Source: Acholeplasmataceae bacterium UBA5617
GTDB taxonomy: Bacteria; Bacillota_I; Bacilli_A; Acholeplasmatales; Acholeplasmataceae
Length of the DNA: 13,512 nt
NCBI GenBank assembly: GCA_002424575.1
Contig: DIKN01000095.1
Span: 1 to 13,512, forward strand
Direction: 5' to 3'
Shown in pieces: positions 6,343 through 13,512 of the stretch. The translations under genes were made by a program, and so were the position numbers. A model generated the notes under the pieces. It was not told the DNA's origin, did no database searches, and saw only the letters and a list, made by a program, of their open reading frames with translations. Each line of letters begins with the position of its first letter. The stretch's first letter is position 1.

Positions 6343-6858
6343 GTGGTCATAGAAAAACTCAAAAGAGATTACCAATACAGTATCCTCTTTTTCGTTTTTA
6401 TTGAACTTATGCTACTCCTCGTCTTTGCTTTTATCACGATGACCTTTGAAGGGTTGTTTTCAGAAGGATTAATCATTTTAATCATTGGTTCTCTTGGCCT
6501 ATGGTTGGTGACTATCTTTCGAATACGTGACACTTACAAGCGTTTTATGAAAAACCAACACTTTCGTGTCCATTCACTCAACCAAAGATTAAACTATCCC
6601 TTACGCTTTCATAAAACTCTGCCCATTCCACTTTTCATATGGGGGAAAGCTTATTTGCATAAAAAGATGCTTATTCCAAAATGCTTTATCGGTTTTACTG
6701 AAGGTCATAGGGTGTATCCCATCAAAGAAATGAATGAGATCCCTCTCAACAATCATGTAGAAATTCTCTACATTCATAAAGGTTATGCAGCTCTAGTACA
6801 AGATCGCGAACAAAAAAAATACCTGATTCACTTAGACAACTTACAACCTATCGAATAA
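6343..6858 (+). CDS. Membrane protein of unknown function, two N-terminal helices
   Basis: 171 residues starting at GTG, with a weak GAGG eight bases upstream. Two hydrophobic segments, about residues 13-33 (SILFFVFIELMLLLVFAFITM) and 41-60 (EGLIILIIGSLGLWLVTIF), form a hairpin. They are followed by a basic stretch (RIRDTYKRFMKNQHFR) and a soluble domain of about 95 residues that should face the cytoplasm. That domain has alternating hydrophobic patterns suggesting beta strands, such as VEILYIHKGYAALVQD and KKYLIHLDNL. It resembles no family I can name. It stands alone on the plus strand, divergent from the small membrane protein gene and ended by a strong terminator, so it is a single-gene transcription unit. 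Confidence 0.7.
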   Translation: MVIEKLKRDYQYSILFFVFIELMLLLVFAFITMTFEGLFSEGLIILIIGSLGLWLVTIFRIRDTYKRFMKNQHFRVHSLNQRLNYPLRFHKTLPIPLFIWGKAYLHKKMLIPKCFIGFTEGHRVYPIKEMNEIPLNNHVEILYIHKGYAALVQDREQKKYLIHLDNLQPIE

Positions 6859-6883
6859 ACACCCATGACTGGGTGTTTTTTTT
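6858..6883 (+). terminator. Rho-independent terminator after the 6343 gene
   Basis: CACCCA (6860-6865) pairs with TGGGTG (6870-6875) around TGAC, extended by AA/TT pairs, then a run of eight T to 6883. It begins at the stop codon. In the opposite direction the stem is followed by GTTTATTC, a weak U-tract, so it may serve the convergent MFS gene only partly. Confidence 0.92.
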
Positions 6884-6914
6884 GTTCTTGAATTAATATC
6901 AATAGATTGGTTAT

Positions 6915-8087
6915 CTATATGCTAAGATGAGCGGTATGTTTTCGATAGTGGATCGTAATATAGATCATGAGCAAACACATGACACTGATTAATATTGGAT
7001 AATAAGCAATTGAAACTTTACCGAAAAAGAGTCCTGCAAGAGGGGTGAGCAGTCCAAAACCCATATAACCGATGCCCATTTGTAAACTCATGATTTTACT
7101 TAGTTTATGCTTTTCAAAGACTTTTGCATTCATAAACATCATGTTGGGGTAGATTGGTCCAGCACCTAAACCAAATAAGAAAACAATACCAAAGTAGAGA
7201 TAGACCCATGACCACTCTAAAAACATCAGAATACCTGCGATAAGCATCAATCCTTGACCGATACGAACCAAGAGATTAGGTGAAAGTCGATTGGACAAAA
7301 AGCCACTCAATAAACGTCCTAAAGTTAGGGCAAGATAAAACGTTGTTGTAAAAAGTGCAGCCACTGCATAGGATACATTCTTCTCAATGAAAAAATAGGA
7401 TGCAATCCAAACTCCACCTAGCGATTCTAGGTGAACATAGATCAAGAAAATAAAGACACTTTCAAGAGCACCTTTGGTTTTGAGGATCTCTTTTAATGTG
7501 ATTTTACGATGGATATCGTTACGTTCTTCCTGATGTTCTTTTCGCCATAGTCCAAATGATAATGCAATGATTAAGGCAATGCCCACTAAAAGAGATCCAA
7601 CAATAATATACCCTAAACGCCACTGACCCTGATTGAGGGTATAGGCCATAACCGATGGTCCTACCGTCACTCCAATGCCATAAAAGGAATGGAGATAACT
7701 CATGTGTTTCGCTTCATAATGCGATGCTAGATAATGATTGAGTGAAACATCTATGGCTCCCGCACCTATACCAAGAGGTAAAGCAAAGAAAAGCATCTGA
7801 TAAAACTGATTGACTTGACTGATCAAAATCAAGGCAAGTCCAGTAAAAAGCACGCTGACAAATGTAATCCACTTCGTTTGAAATAAACGCAATAATCGAG
7901 GTGCATTAAACGTTGAAAAGATGGACATGATGTAAATTGCAACCGTCATCAAACCTAGGGTTTCAAGTGACGTACTTAAATCCATCCGAATAAGGTTCCA
8001 CGCTGAGCCCAAAAGAGCATCGGGCAGTCCGAGTGCAATAAACGTGATGTAGATGACAACAAGCAGCATAAACCCACGAAACTTCAT
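6915..8087 (-). CDS. Major facilitator superfamily transporter
   Basis: 390-residue polytopic membrane protein with about 12 hydrophobic segments in two groups of six, split by the basic loop LWRKEHQEERNDIHRKITLKEIL. The first helix carries FIALGLPDALLGSAWNLIR. Helix 4-5 carries GIGAGAIDVSLNHYLASHY, followed by MSYLHSFYGIGVTVGP. These are hallmarks of an MFS subgroup often annotated as sugar (FucP-like) or drug transporters; the substrate is not readable. The second half has LTLGRLLSGFLSNR and FGLGAGPIYPN. An ATG 75 bases upstream at 8162 is open, but it lies inside the terminator of the next gene. GGAGGA six bases before the ATG at 8087 fixes the start. The gene has its own extended -10 promoter and converges with the 6343 gene. 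No neighbour suggests a catabolic pathway. Confidence 0.9.
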   Translation of the reverse strand: MKFRGFMLLVVIYITFIALGLPDALLGSAWNLIRMDLSTSLETLGLMTVAIYIMSIFSTFNAPRLLRLFQTKWITFVSVLFTGLALILISQVNQFYQMLFFALPLGIGAGAIDVSLNHYLASHYEAKHMSYLHSFYGIGVTVGPSVMAYTLNQGQWRLGYIIVGSLLVGIALIIALSFGLWRKEHQEERNDIHRKITLKEILKTKGALESVFIFLIYVHLESLGGVWIASYFFIEKNVSYAVAALFTTTFYLALTLGRLLSGFLSNRLSPNLLVRIGQGLMLIAGILMFLEWSWVYLYFGIVFLFGLGAGPIYPNMMFMNAKVFEKHKLSKIMSLQMGIGYMGFGLLTPLAGLFFGKVSIAYYPILISVMCLLMIYITIHYRKHTAHLSI

Positions 8088-8109
8088 GATACATCCTCCA
8101 AACACGACC

Positions 8110-8118
8110 ATTATAGCA
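8110..8118 (-). promoter_or_regulatory. Extended -10 promoter of the MFS gene
   Basis: TGC-TATAAT on the minus strand, 22 bases before the MFS ATG and just after the preceding terminator. The -35 is poor, which the TG extension would compensate. Confidence 0.7.
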
Positions 8119-8139
8119 TGTAAAAATGAGGAAGTATAG

Positions 8140-8167
8140 AAAAAGATGAGTGAAATAATCACTCATC
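8140..8167 (-). terminator. Rho-independent terminator of the diguanylate cyclase gene
   Basis: On the minus strand GATGAGTGA pairs over nine bases with TCACTCATC around a five-base loop (arms 8159-8167 and 8145-8153), followed by five T. It lies eight bases after the stop and cleanly separates the cyclase gene from the MFS gene. Confidence 0.92.
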
Positions 8168-8174
8168 CAAACGC

Positions 8175-10232
8175 TCATTTTTGTTTGATGCGAGCCTCTT
8201 TGTGCGCATACATGAAGTCATCCGCACGACGTATCACTTCGTGAATGCTCTGCTCCGCATCGCTTTTTACACTGTATCCTATCGCGACCGAAATGGGTTG
8301 TCCCTTCAAGTTTTCTTGTTCAAAGGTGCGCATCAACTGGTGTTTTAATTCATACATGACTTCATCGGATGAATTCGGTGATAATATGAGAAACTCATCA
8401 CCACCCATACGACCCAAAATATCTTTTGATGAGATGGATGATTCAAGAATTCGACTCACTTTCTTTAACATGTCATCGCCTGTCTGATGACCATATTGAT
8501 CGTTCATTTCTTTGAGATCATTGACATCAAGAATCATGGTTCCCAACGGTAGATAACGATCCTTATCTAAATCGGTAATGGCTTGATCCATATAACGACG
8601 ATTGTACAAACCTGTCAAGTAGTCATGAAAACTTAAAAATTCAATCTCTTTTTGTTTTCGTATTTTATCTGAAATGTCTCTAAAAATGATGACAACACCT
8701 TGTTCACTCTTCTTAGCATCTTTTATCGGTGCTAAACTCATCTCGATCGTGATGGGTTTTTCTTTACGGTTGAGAAGTGTGGCTTGTTGAATAAAAGTTT
8801 GTTTTGATACCTTAAGTAGCTGCTCGATGGATCCCGCTTGACCTTCCTCATGATTTTCATAATAAAGTCGCATGTATTGATTAAGAGGTTGATTGATGAC
8901 TTCTGATTCAGTGTAGCCTAATATCTTTTCAGCAACCGAATTGATGAGTACAACCTGACCATTCGGATCGGTCGATATGACCGCATCAGCCACTGACATC
9001 AACGTTGTTCGAAATAGGTCTCTTTCATAAGCTAATGTCGTCTGTAATTGTTTTCTTCGCGTGATATCGCGTGCGGTACCAATGATGCCGATGAATTCAT
9101 CTTTTTCATTTTTAAGTAGGGTCGCACTTGTGTTATAACAACGATAATCACCTTGTTTGGTCAACAAACGGTATTCTTCAACCGTCATTTTGGTATCTTT
9201 CTTGACAACCTCTTGAAAAAACGTTTCAAGGCGTTCGATATCATCGGGGTGAACGAAATCGCGATAGGAATGACCTATACCCTCTTCAACCGTAAACCCT
9301 AGCCATCTTTCCCATGCTGGTGAAAGATAGGTGATTACACCTTGGATATCAAACGCATAAAGTATGTCATAACTATTTTCAACGAGTTGCTTAAAATGAG
9401 TTTCACTACGTTTGAGGTCGTCTTCGAGCTTTTTTTGTTCGGATATATCAATGTGGGTTCCTACCATCAATAATGGTTTACCATCTTTTGTCCATGAAAT
9501 GATCTTTCCTCTGTCATTAATCCACACCTCATGACCATGCTTGTGTGTCATGCGGAACGTGGCGTTATAATATTCAACCTTCTTATCCATGACTTCTTGA
9601 AGAGTTATCATGACTTTCTTGAGATCATCGGGATGAGTCAGTTTCGTCCACGTGTTGATGTCGATAGGCTTGAGTTCTTCAAGTGTATAACCTAAGAGTT
9701 CTGCCCACCGTTGGTCGAATTCAGTTTCACCTGTTTGAATGTTCCAAATCCAAGTAGCTGCTTTGGTGGCATATAAAAAGTTTTGATAGGTTTCTTTTTC
9801 GACATGTAGATCATCGATACGTTGTTGTAGGTGGTCGATGTTAATACTGATGGCTGTATAGGTAGGATATCCATTCTCGTTATAACTCACTGAGGCTTTC
9901 GTATAGAACCATACATAATAGCCATTCTTATGTAAAATACGATTAATAACTTCAAATTCTTGACACTTTTCAGCGTGACATGTGCGAAAGAGATTACGAA
10001 TTGCTTCTCGATCATCGGGATGCCACTGGTTCATCCAAAAATCAGGTTGATCCATCAATTCATTATGGGTATACCCTAAAAGTTTGTCTAATCCAAAAAG
10101 AGGGGTGAGTTGTTGTTTCAATACATCCCATTTCCACATGGCTAAATCAAGGCCATTGATTATGGATTGATAATATAAAGCATTATTTTGTTCATCTTGA
10201 TTACTAAAATAGGCTTTCATCAGTTGACCCAT
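8175..10232 (-). CDS. Diguanylate cyclase with four PAS domains
   Basis: 685-residue soluble protein predicted to make cyclic di-GMP from two GTP in response to a PAS-sensed signal. Four PAS domains lie at about 20-137, 148-268, 277-397 and 400-525. The first three carry a HPDD motif (71, 200, 328) and end in an ISINID / HIDIS / ARDIT-type strand before a coiled linker. The GGDEF domain is at about 530-682, with DYLTGLYNRR (537-546), LDVNDLKEMND (metal D569), GHQTGD and an intact GRMGGDEF (GGDEF 610-614), so activity is expected. The inhibitory RxxD site, five residues before GGDEF, reads SSKD (601-604) and lacks the arginine. No transmembrane helix or EAL domain is seen. GGAGG eight bases before the ATG supports the start. 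Single-gene unit with its own promoter and terminator. Confidence 0.94.
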   Translation of the reverse strand: MGQLMKAYFSNQDEQNNALYYQSIINGLDLAMWKWDVLKQQLTPLFGLDKLLGYTHNELMDQPDFWMNQWHPDDREAIRNLFRTCHAEKCQEFEVINRILHKNGYYVWFYTKASVSYNENGYPTYTAISINIDHLQQRIDDLHVEKETYQNFLYATKAATWIWNIQTGETEFDQRWAELLGYTLEELKPIDINTWTKLTHPDDLKKVMITLQEVMDKKVEYYNATFRMTHKHGHEVWINDRGKIISWTKDGKPLLMVGTHIDISEQKKLEDDLKRSETHFKQLVENSYDILYAFDIQGVITYLSPAWERWLGFTVEEGIGHSYRDFVHPDDIERLETFFQEVVKKDTKMTVEEYRLLTKQGDYRCYNTSATLLKNEKDEFIGIIGTARDITRRKQLQTTLAYERDLFRTTLMSVADAVISTDPNGQVVLINSVAEKILGYTESEVINQPLNQYMRLYYENHEEGQAGSIEQLLKVSKQTFIQQATLLNRKEKPITIEMSLAPIKDAKKSEQGVVIIFRDISDKIRKQKEIEFLSFHDYLTGLYNRRYMDQAITDLDKDRYLPLGTMILDVNDLKEMNDQYGHQTGDDMLKKVSRILESSISSKDILGRMGGDEFLILSPNSSDEVMYELKHQLMRTFEQENLKGQPISVAIGYSVKSDAEQSIHEVIRRADDFMYAHKEARIKQK

Positions 10233-10261
10233 CTATGAAACCTCCATCATGCTTTGTTGAT

Positions 10262-10270
10262 ATTTTAGCA
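10262..10270 (-). promoter_or_regulatory. Extended -10 promoter of the diguanylate cyclase gene
   Basis: TGC-TAAAAT on the minus strand, 29 bases before the ATG at 10232. No good -35 is visible. Confidence 0.55.
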
Positions 10271-10329
10271 TAAAGATTCACTAAATTTCGGTGATTAAAT
10301 CTTACAAATTTCTTAATTCGTACACGACT

Positions 10330-10354
10330 AAAAAAAGAAGACGTTGCCGTCTTC
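10330..10354 (-). terminator. Rho-independent terminator after the PH-domain-like gene
   Basis: On the minus strand GAAGACG pairs with CGTCTTC around a GCAA loop (arms 10348-10354 and 10337-10343), followed by seven T. It lies about six bases after the stop codon and ends the flavoprotein operon. Confidence 0.94.
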
Positions 10355-10360
10355 GAAGTG

Positions 10361-10747
10361 TTATGCGATCAGTTTGTCCATCTGTTTGATAATATCAAGG
10401 CGTTTTTTAGTCACATAAAATTTATGGGTTTTTCGATCATCCTGTACAAGCCAAATGTTGGATAATCCTAAGAAACCCTTTTTCATGCTGTGACTCTTGA
10501 TTTCAGCAAAAGGTATTCTGAAATATTCTCGACTTGGTTTGGTACCAAACATATTGGATTCAAAACAAACCAATTCTTCATTATGAATCCCTACAAAACC
10601 ATCATGACCAGCACGTTGATTGCGAGTAAATGCAGCATTTAAAATCTTAGCAGTGGTCGAATAAGAAATCACTACTCTGGCAACTAATTCGCGTTGATCA
10701 CACAATTTTAAATCTTTTGCAAGCTCAATAACTTTCGCTTTTTCCAC
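10361..10747 (-). CDS. Small protein resembling a bacterial PH domain, unknown function
   Basis: 128 residues from a GTG start. The N-terminal part (residues 1-45) looks helical and the rest consists of predicted beta strands: GFVGIHNEELVCFESN, REYFRIPFAEIKSHSMKKG, SNIWLVQDD and THKFYVTKK, then a C-terminal helix (RLDIIKQMDKLIA). This strand-rich core with a closing helix, and the phrase IPFAEIKSHSMKKGFLG, resembles bacterial PH-type (bPH/YokE-like) domains; the assignment is tentative. No membrane helix or signal is present. Upstream ATG codons (10771, 10768) lack a binding site, while AGAGG seven bases before the GTG at 10747 supports this start. It lies 66 bases after the flavoprotein gene with no terminator between, so the two are probably cotranscribed. 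Confidence 0.72.
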   Translation of the reverse strand: MEKAKVIELAKDLKLCDQRELVARVVISYSTTAKILNAAFTRNQRAGHDGFVGIHNEELVCFESNMFGTKPSREYFRIPFAEIKSHSMKKGFLGLSNIWLVQDDRKTHKFYVTKKRLDIIKQMDKLIA

Positions 10748-10813
10748 CTTATCACCTCTTAATTTCATCATACATCAACGATGAAATGTTGTGATAAAAA
10801 GTCATGTTATTTG

Positions 10814-12016
10814 TTATCGACTTGCATATTTCCCTGCAACAAATCCGCTCGACCATGCCCATTGAAGATTATAACCACCACATAAGCCATCGATGTCTAG
10901 TATTTCTCCGCAAAAATATAATCCTGCAACTTTTTTAGATTCCAGTGTTTGGGGGTTAACTTCATCAATCGTGATCCCACCTGCAGTCACTTGAGCATCA
11001 TCGAAATCTTTAGATCCTACAATAGGAAAACTCCAACCAAATAGATGTTGTTGTAACGTATTCATTTTATCTTTACTGAGATCTTTGACCATAACATGGG
11101 GGTCGATGTGCACTTCTTTAAGCAATGGATGAATGATACGTTTATTGATCAATCCAATCAGACTCATTTCAACTGAACGATCTTTGAGTTGAGAAAACCG
11201 TTTTGCAACATCTCTTTGATTGGGACCATTCACCAAGATGACATTGATAAAAACGGATTGACCTTCTTGTAAAAGTTGATTAGCTTTACGACTGATTTGC
11301 AAAATGGTAGGTCCACTGATACCATATTTGGTGAAAAGAACATCGCCTGTTTCCGTTTGAACTGGATGTCCATCATGAATTAATTCTACTGTTCCTGGAA
11401 ACTTGACACCATCAAGTGCTTTTAAGTGTGGGCTGTTTAACTCGAGTTTAACAAGGGCTGGAAAGATCGGTGTCATGGTGTGACCACATGATTGTGCGAG
11501 TTGATAACCGGTTCCATCGCTGCCACTTTTTGGCATCGCTAAACCACCTGTTGCAAGAATGACACGATCAGCTTTTAATCGTTCACCATGCTGGAGTTCA
11601 ATCTCAAAGACATCTTGTTTTTTGATTGAGGTCACATACGCATCATATTTGACAGGAATGTTTAATCGTTCGATTTCATAGATTAAGACATCGACGATCG
11701 AAGATGCTTGTTCGGACAAAGGGTATGTCTTGCCTTCATCCTCGATTTTAGGGGTAATCCCGAATTGTTCAAAAAGTTGTAGTGTCTTTTTAGGACTCAT
11801 CTGTTCAAAGACCGGACGAACGAAATAAGGATGGTTATAATGCATCTCTGTGGCATCTACATTGGTAAAATTGCACCGACCATTACCAGTAGCCAGTATC
11901 TTCTTACCTAACTTTGTATTGCGTTCAAGAATCAGGACATCGGCATGATGTTGTTTCGCTGAAATGGCTGCTAATAAACCACTTGCTCCACCGCCGATGA
12001 CAATCACAGAGGACAT
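10814..12016 (-). CDS. NAD(P)/FAD-dependent oxidoreductase, HI0933/YhiN family
   Basis: 400-residue cytoplasmic flavoprotein. The dinucleotide-binding GGGASG is at 8-13, with acidic E31 at the end of the second strand. The family motif GKKILATGNGRCNFTN lies at about 37-52, VILATGGLAMPKSGSDGTGYQLA in the middle, and the closing FAD signature GLYFCGEILDIDGLCGGYNLQWAW begins at 365. TAGGITIDEV is also characteristic. Length and motif order match the family, which is widespread. Some members (BaiN-like) act in clostridial bile acid metabolism, but nothing here shows that role. I therefore give only the family. It is divergent from the aldehyde dehydrogenase gene and followed by the PH-like gene. 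The ribosome binding site is weak (GGTGAT), and the predicted promoter leaves a very short leader. Confidence 0.92.
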   Translation of the reverse strand: MSSVIVIGGGASGLLAAISAKQHHADVLILERNTKLGKKILATGNGRCNFTNVDATEMHYNHPYFVRPVFEQMSPKKTLQLFEQFGITPKIEDEGKTYPLSEQASSIVDVLIYEIERLNIPVKYDAYVTSIKKQDVFEIELQHGERLKADRVILATGGLAMPKSGSDGTGYQLAQSCGHTMTPIFPALVKLELNSPHLKALDGVKFPGTVELIHDGHPVQTETGDVLFTKYGISGPTILQISRKANQLLQEGQSVFINVILVNGPNQRDVAKRFSQLKDRSVEMSLIGLINKRIIHPLLKEVHIDPHVMVKDLSKDKMNTLQQHLFGWSFPIVGSKDFDDAQVTAGGITIDEVNPQTLESKKVAGLYFCGEILDIDGLCGGYNLQWAWSSGFVAGKYASR

Positions 12017-12031
12017 ATCATCACCATAGTC

Positions 12032-12040
12032 ATTATATCA
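12032..12040 (-). promoter_or_regulatory. Extended -10 promoter of the flavoprotein gene
   Basis: TGA-TATAAT on the minus strand, only 15 bases before the ATG at 12016. The message would have a leader of roughly eight to ten bases. Confidence 0.6.
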
Positions 12041-12081
12041 TATTCTTTTAAGTGCTTTTCGAAGTAAAGTATGTCATGTTT

Positions 12082-12090
12082 TGATATACT
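12082..12090 (+). promoter_or_regulatory. Extended -10 promoter of the aldehyde dehydrogenase gene
   Basis: TGA-TATACT on the plus strand, 20 bases before the ATG at 12111. No good -35 is seen. It faces away from the flavoprotein promoter about 40 bases to the left, so the two share one short divergent control region. Confidence 0.6.
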
Positions 12091-12110
12091 AATTATCAGG
12101 GAGTGATGCT

Positions 12111-13463
12111 ATGCAGAACGTCTTTGAGCGCCAAAAACAATATTTTCTTACCGGTCAAACTTTATCCTATGATTTCCGCATTCAACAACTCATTAAACTT
12201 AAGAATCTTATTATGGAACATGAACAAGCCATTTTGGATGCACTCAAAAAGGATCTCAATAAAAGTCCTTTTGAAGCATATACCACAGAGATTGGTTTTT
12301 GTCTTCATAGTATAACGAAAGTCATCAAACACTTAAAGAGATGGATGGCACCAAAGCGTGTGAGAACACCCATTTATCAGTTAAACACTTCATCCTTTAT
12401 TGTTGCTGAACCCAAAGGAACCATCTTGATTATTGGACCTTATAATTATCCCTTTCAACTGATCATTGAACCGTTGATTGGTGCGATTGCTGCTGGGAAT
12501 ACCACCATGTTAAAACCTTCAGAATTCGCAAGTGAAACCGAAAAAGTCTTACAAGATATGATTAATAATCATTTTGAAGATGATTACATTCATGTTTTTA
12601 CGGGTGATCAAACCGTGACACAACAACTTTTGCAATTTCCTTATGATCACATCTTTTTTACGGGAAGCACGCGGGTTGGACAAATCATTTATGAAGCCGC
12701 AAGCAAAAATCTCGTCCCTGTCACCTTGGAATTAGGGGGTAAAAGCCCCACCATCGTCGATGAAACAGCCAATATCAAAGTCGCTGCTAGACGCATCGCT
12801 TTTGGAAAATTCATCAACGCAGGACAGACGTGTATCGCTCCTGACTATATTTATGTACACACCTCTATCCATGATCCTTTTGTTCAAGAATTGAACCGTG
12901 TCATCATGAGTCTTTACGACAATATGGATCACTTTGGACGAATCATCAATGAAAGACATTTCTTTAGACTGATTAAACTCATCGATCATAAAAAAGTGGT
13001 GGGTCAATCGATCACTCATCAAGGGGACAAATTGATTAGTCCAACCGTTTTACGCGATGTGACTTGGGATGATCCCATCATGAAAGAAGAAATATTTGGA
13101 CCACTTTTACCGGTCTTGACCTACTCATCCATCGATGAATTAATTGCGATACTCCAAACAAAAGAAAAACCACTTGCCCTCTACCTCTTCTCTGAAAATA
13201 AAAAGACACAAGAAAAAATTTGGAAACATCTATCATTTGGTGGTGGCGCCATCAACGATACCTTGATGCACGTCAGTAACCCCCATCTACCTTTTGGAGG
13301 AATCGGTCCAAGTGGTATCGGAGCATATCATGGCCAGCATACTTTTCAACTTTTTTCACACATGAAAGGATACATCAAACGCAGTACATGGATGGATCCT
13401 CCCATCGCTTATCCACCCTATTCAAAGACAAAGGAAAAACTGATTCGAAAGCTATTGAAATAA
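12111..13463 (+). CDS. Aldehyde dehydrogenase, class 3 (ALDH3-like)
   Basis: 450-residue NAD(P)-dependent enzyme oxidising aldehydes to acids. Visible motifs are GPYNYPFQL (109-117, N112 in the oxyanion hole), LKPSE with K135, the Rossmann turn FTGSTRVG (183-190), LELGGKSP with general base E207, and FINAGQTCIAPDY with catalytic C241. EEIFGPLLPV and NPHLPFGGIGPSGIGAYHG follow. The numbering E207/C241, the short N-terminus and the YNYP motif match class 3 enzymes (fatty and aromatic aldehyde dehydrogenases) rather than the longer betaine or acetaldehyde types. There is no hydrophobic membrane anchor at the C-terminus; it ends in a basic helix (KTKEKLIRKLLK). AGGGAG lies seven bases before the ATG. 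Detoxification of aldehydes from lipids is a reasonable inference. No pathway genes adjoin it. Confidence 0.95.
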   Translation: MQNVFERQKQYFLTGQTLSYDFRIQQLIKLKNLIMEHEQAILDALKKDLNKSPFEAYTTEIGFCLHSITKVIKHLKRWMAPKRVRTPIYQLNTSSFIVAEPKGTILIIGPYNYPFQLIIEPLIGAIAAGNTTMLKPSEFASETEKVLQDMINNHFEDDYIHVFTGDQTVTQQLLQFPYDHIFFTGSTRVGQIIYEAASKNLVPVTLELGGKSPTIVDETANIKVAARRIAFGKFINAGQTCIAPDYIYVHTSIHDPFVQELNRVIMSLYDNMDHFGRIINERHFFRLIKLIDHKKVVGQSITHQGDKLISPTVLRDVTWDDPIMKEEIFGPLLPVLTYSSIDELIAILQTKEKPLALYLFSENKKTQEKIWKHLSFGGGAINDTLMHVSNPHLPFGGIGPSGIGAYHGQHTFQLFSHMKGYIKRSTWMDPPIAYPPYSKTKEKLIRKLLK

Positions 13464-13464
13464 A

Positions 13465-13489
13465 AGAATGCGTTCATAGAGCGCATTCT
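13465..13489 (-). terminator. Hairpin after the aldehyde dehydrogenase, better oriented for a minus-strand gene
   Basis: AGAATGCG (13465-13472) pairs with CGCATTCT (13482-13489) around nine bases. On the plus strand it is followed by CAGTCTG with no T-run. On the minus strand it is followed by TTTTATTTC, which is U-rich. It may end a convergent gene beyond the right edge, or act in both directions. Confidence 0.6.
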
Positions 13490-13512
13490 CAGTCTGTAGA
13501 CAAAGTATCTCA

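Noticed and set aside
6902..6918. Inverted repeat ATAGAT-N5-ATCTAT overlapping the MFS stop, considered as its terminator
   Set aside because: The stem is only six A+T-rich pairs with no U-run after it on the minus strand.
8088..8162. N-terminal extension of the MFS protein to an ATG at 8162
   Set aside because: That start lies inside the terminator of the cyclase gene and upstream of the MFS promoter; GGAGGA marks the ATG at 8087.
12732..13022. Minus-strand open frame inside the aldehyde dehydrogenase gene
   Set aside because: It is antisense to the catalytic part of a clearly conserved enzyme.
1..13512. CRISPR arrays, insertion sequences, tRNA genes or riboswitches
   Set aside because: I looked on both strands and saw no spaced repeats, transposase-like frames, tRNA-like folds or long structured leaders.

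Overview
The window looks like a chromosomal segment of an A+T-rich, low-GC Gram-positive-type bacterium. The genes have strong AGGAGG-like ribosome binding sites and GTG as well as ATG starts. A lipoprotein-type phosphate-binding protein replaces a periplasmic one. TGA is a normal stop (pstA and the ABC ATPase end in it), which argues against the TGA=Trp mycoplasmas. A Firmicute or an Acholeplasma/Izemoplasma-type tenericute fits; this placement is inference, because no marker gene is present. I see no mobile element, CRISPR array, tRNA or rRNA, and no gene-free stretch over 300 bases.

Layout from left to right. Positions 1-3882 (minus strand) hold a high-affinity phosphate uptake operon, pstS-pstC-pstA-pstB; pstB runs off the left edge. 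It is preceded by an array of TTAC-type hexamers at 11-base steps that resembles a Bacillus-type PhoP box. Positions 4026-6224 (minus) hold a small membrane protein followed by an overlapping ATPase/permease pair of an ABC-2 exporter, ending in a clear terminator. At 6343-6858 (plus) is an unknown two-helix membrane protein, also ended by a clear terminator. At 6915-8087 (minus) is a 12-helix MFS transporter. At 8175-10232 (minus) is a four-PAS diguanylate cyclase. At 10361-12016 (minus) is a flavoprotein of the HI0933/YhiN family followed by a small protein that resembles a bacterial PH domain. At 12111-13463 (plus) is a class 3 aldehyde dehydrogenase, divergent from the flavoprotein.

The phosphate operon is the most interesting part. 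The PstS protein carries the two halves of the normal PstS sequence in swapped order: the SGTR half comes first and the GS-x-S / SRP / IYEGxxTxW half second, so it reads as a circular permutation. Its partner PstA has about 115 extra extracytoplasmic residues between helix 1 and the permease core. An 18-base palindrome between pstS and pstC may lower expression of the permease genes relative to the binding protein.

The other genes are mostly housekeeping or accessory functions in separate short transcription units. Most carry TGn-extended -10 promoters, in contrast to the pstS promoter. Several start codons were moved downstream from the longest open frame because a strong ribosome binding site sits directly before the internal start (pstC, the ABC ATPase, the ABC permease, both small proteins and the MFS gene).
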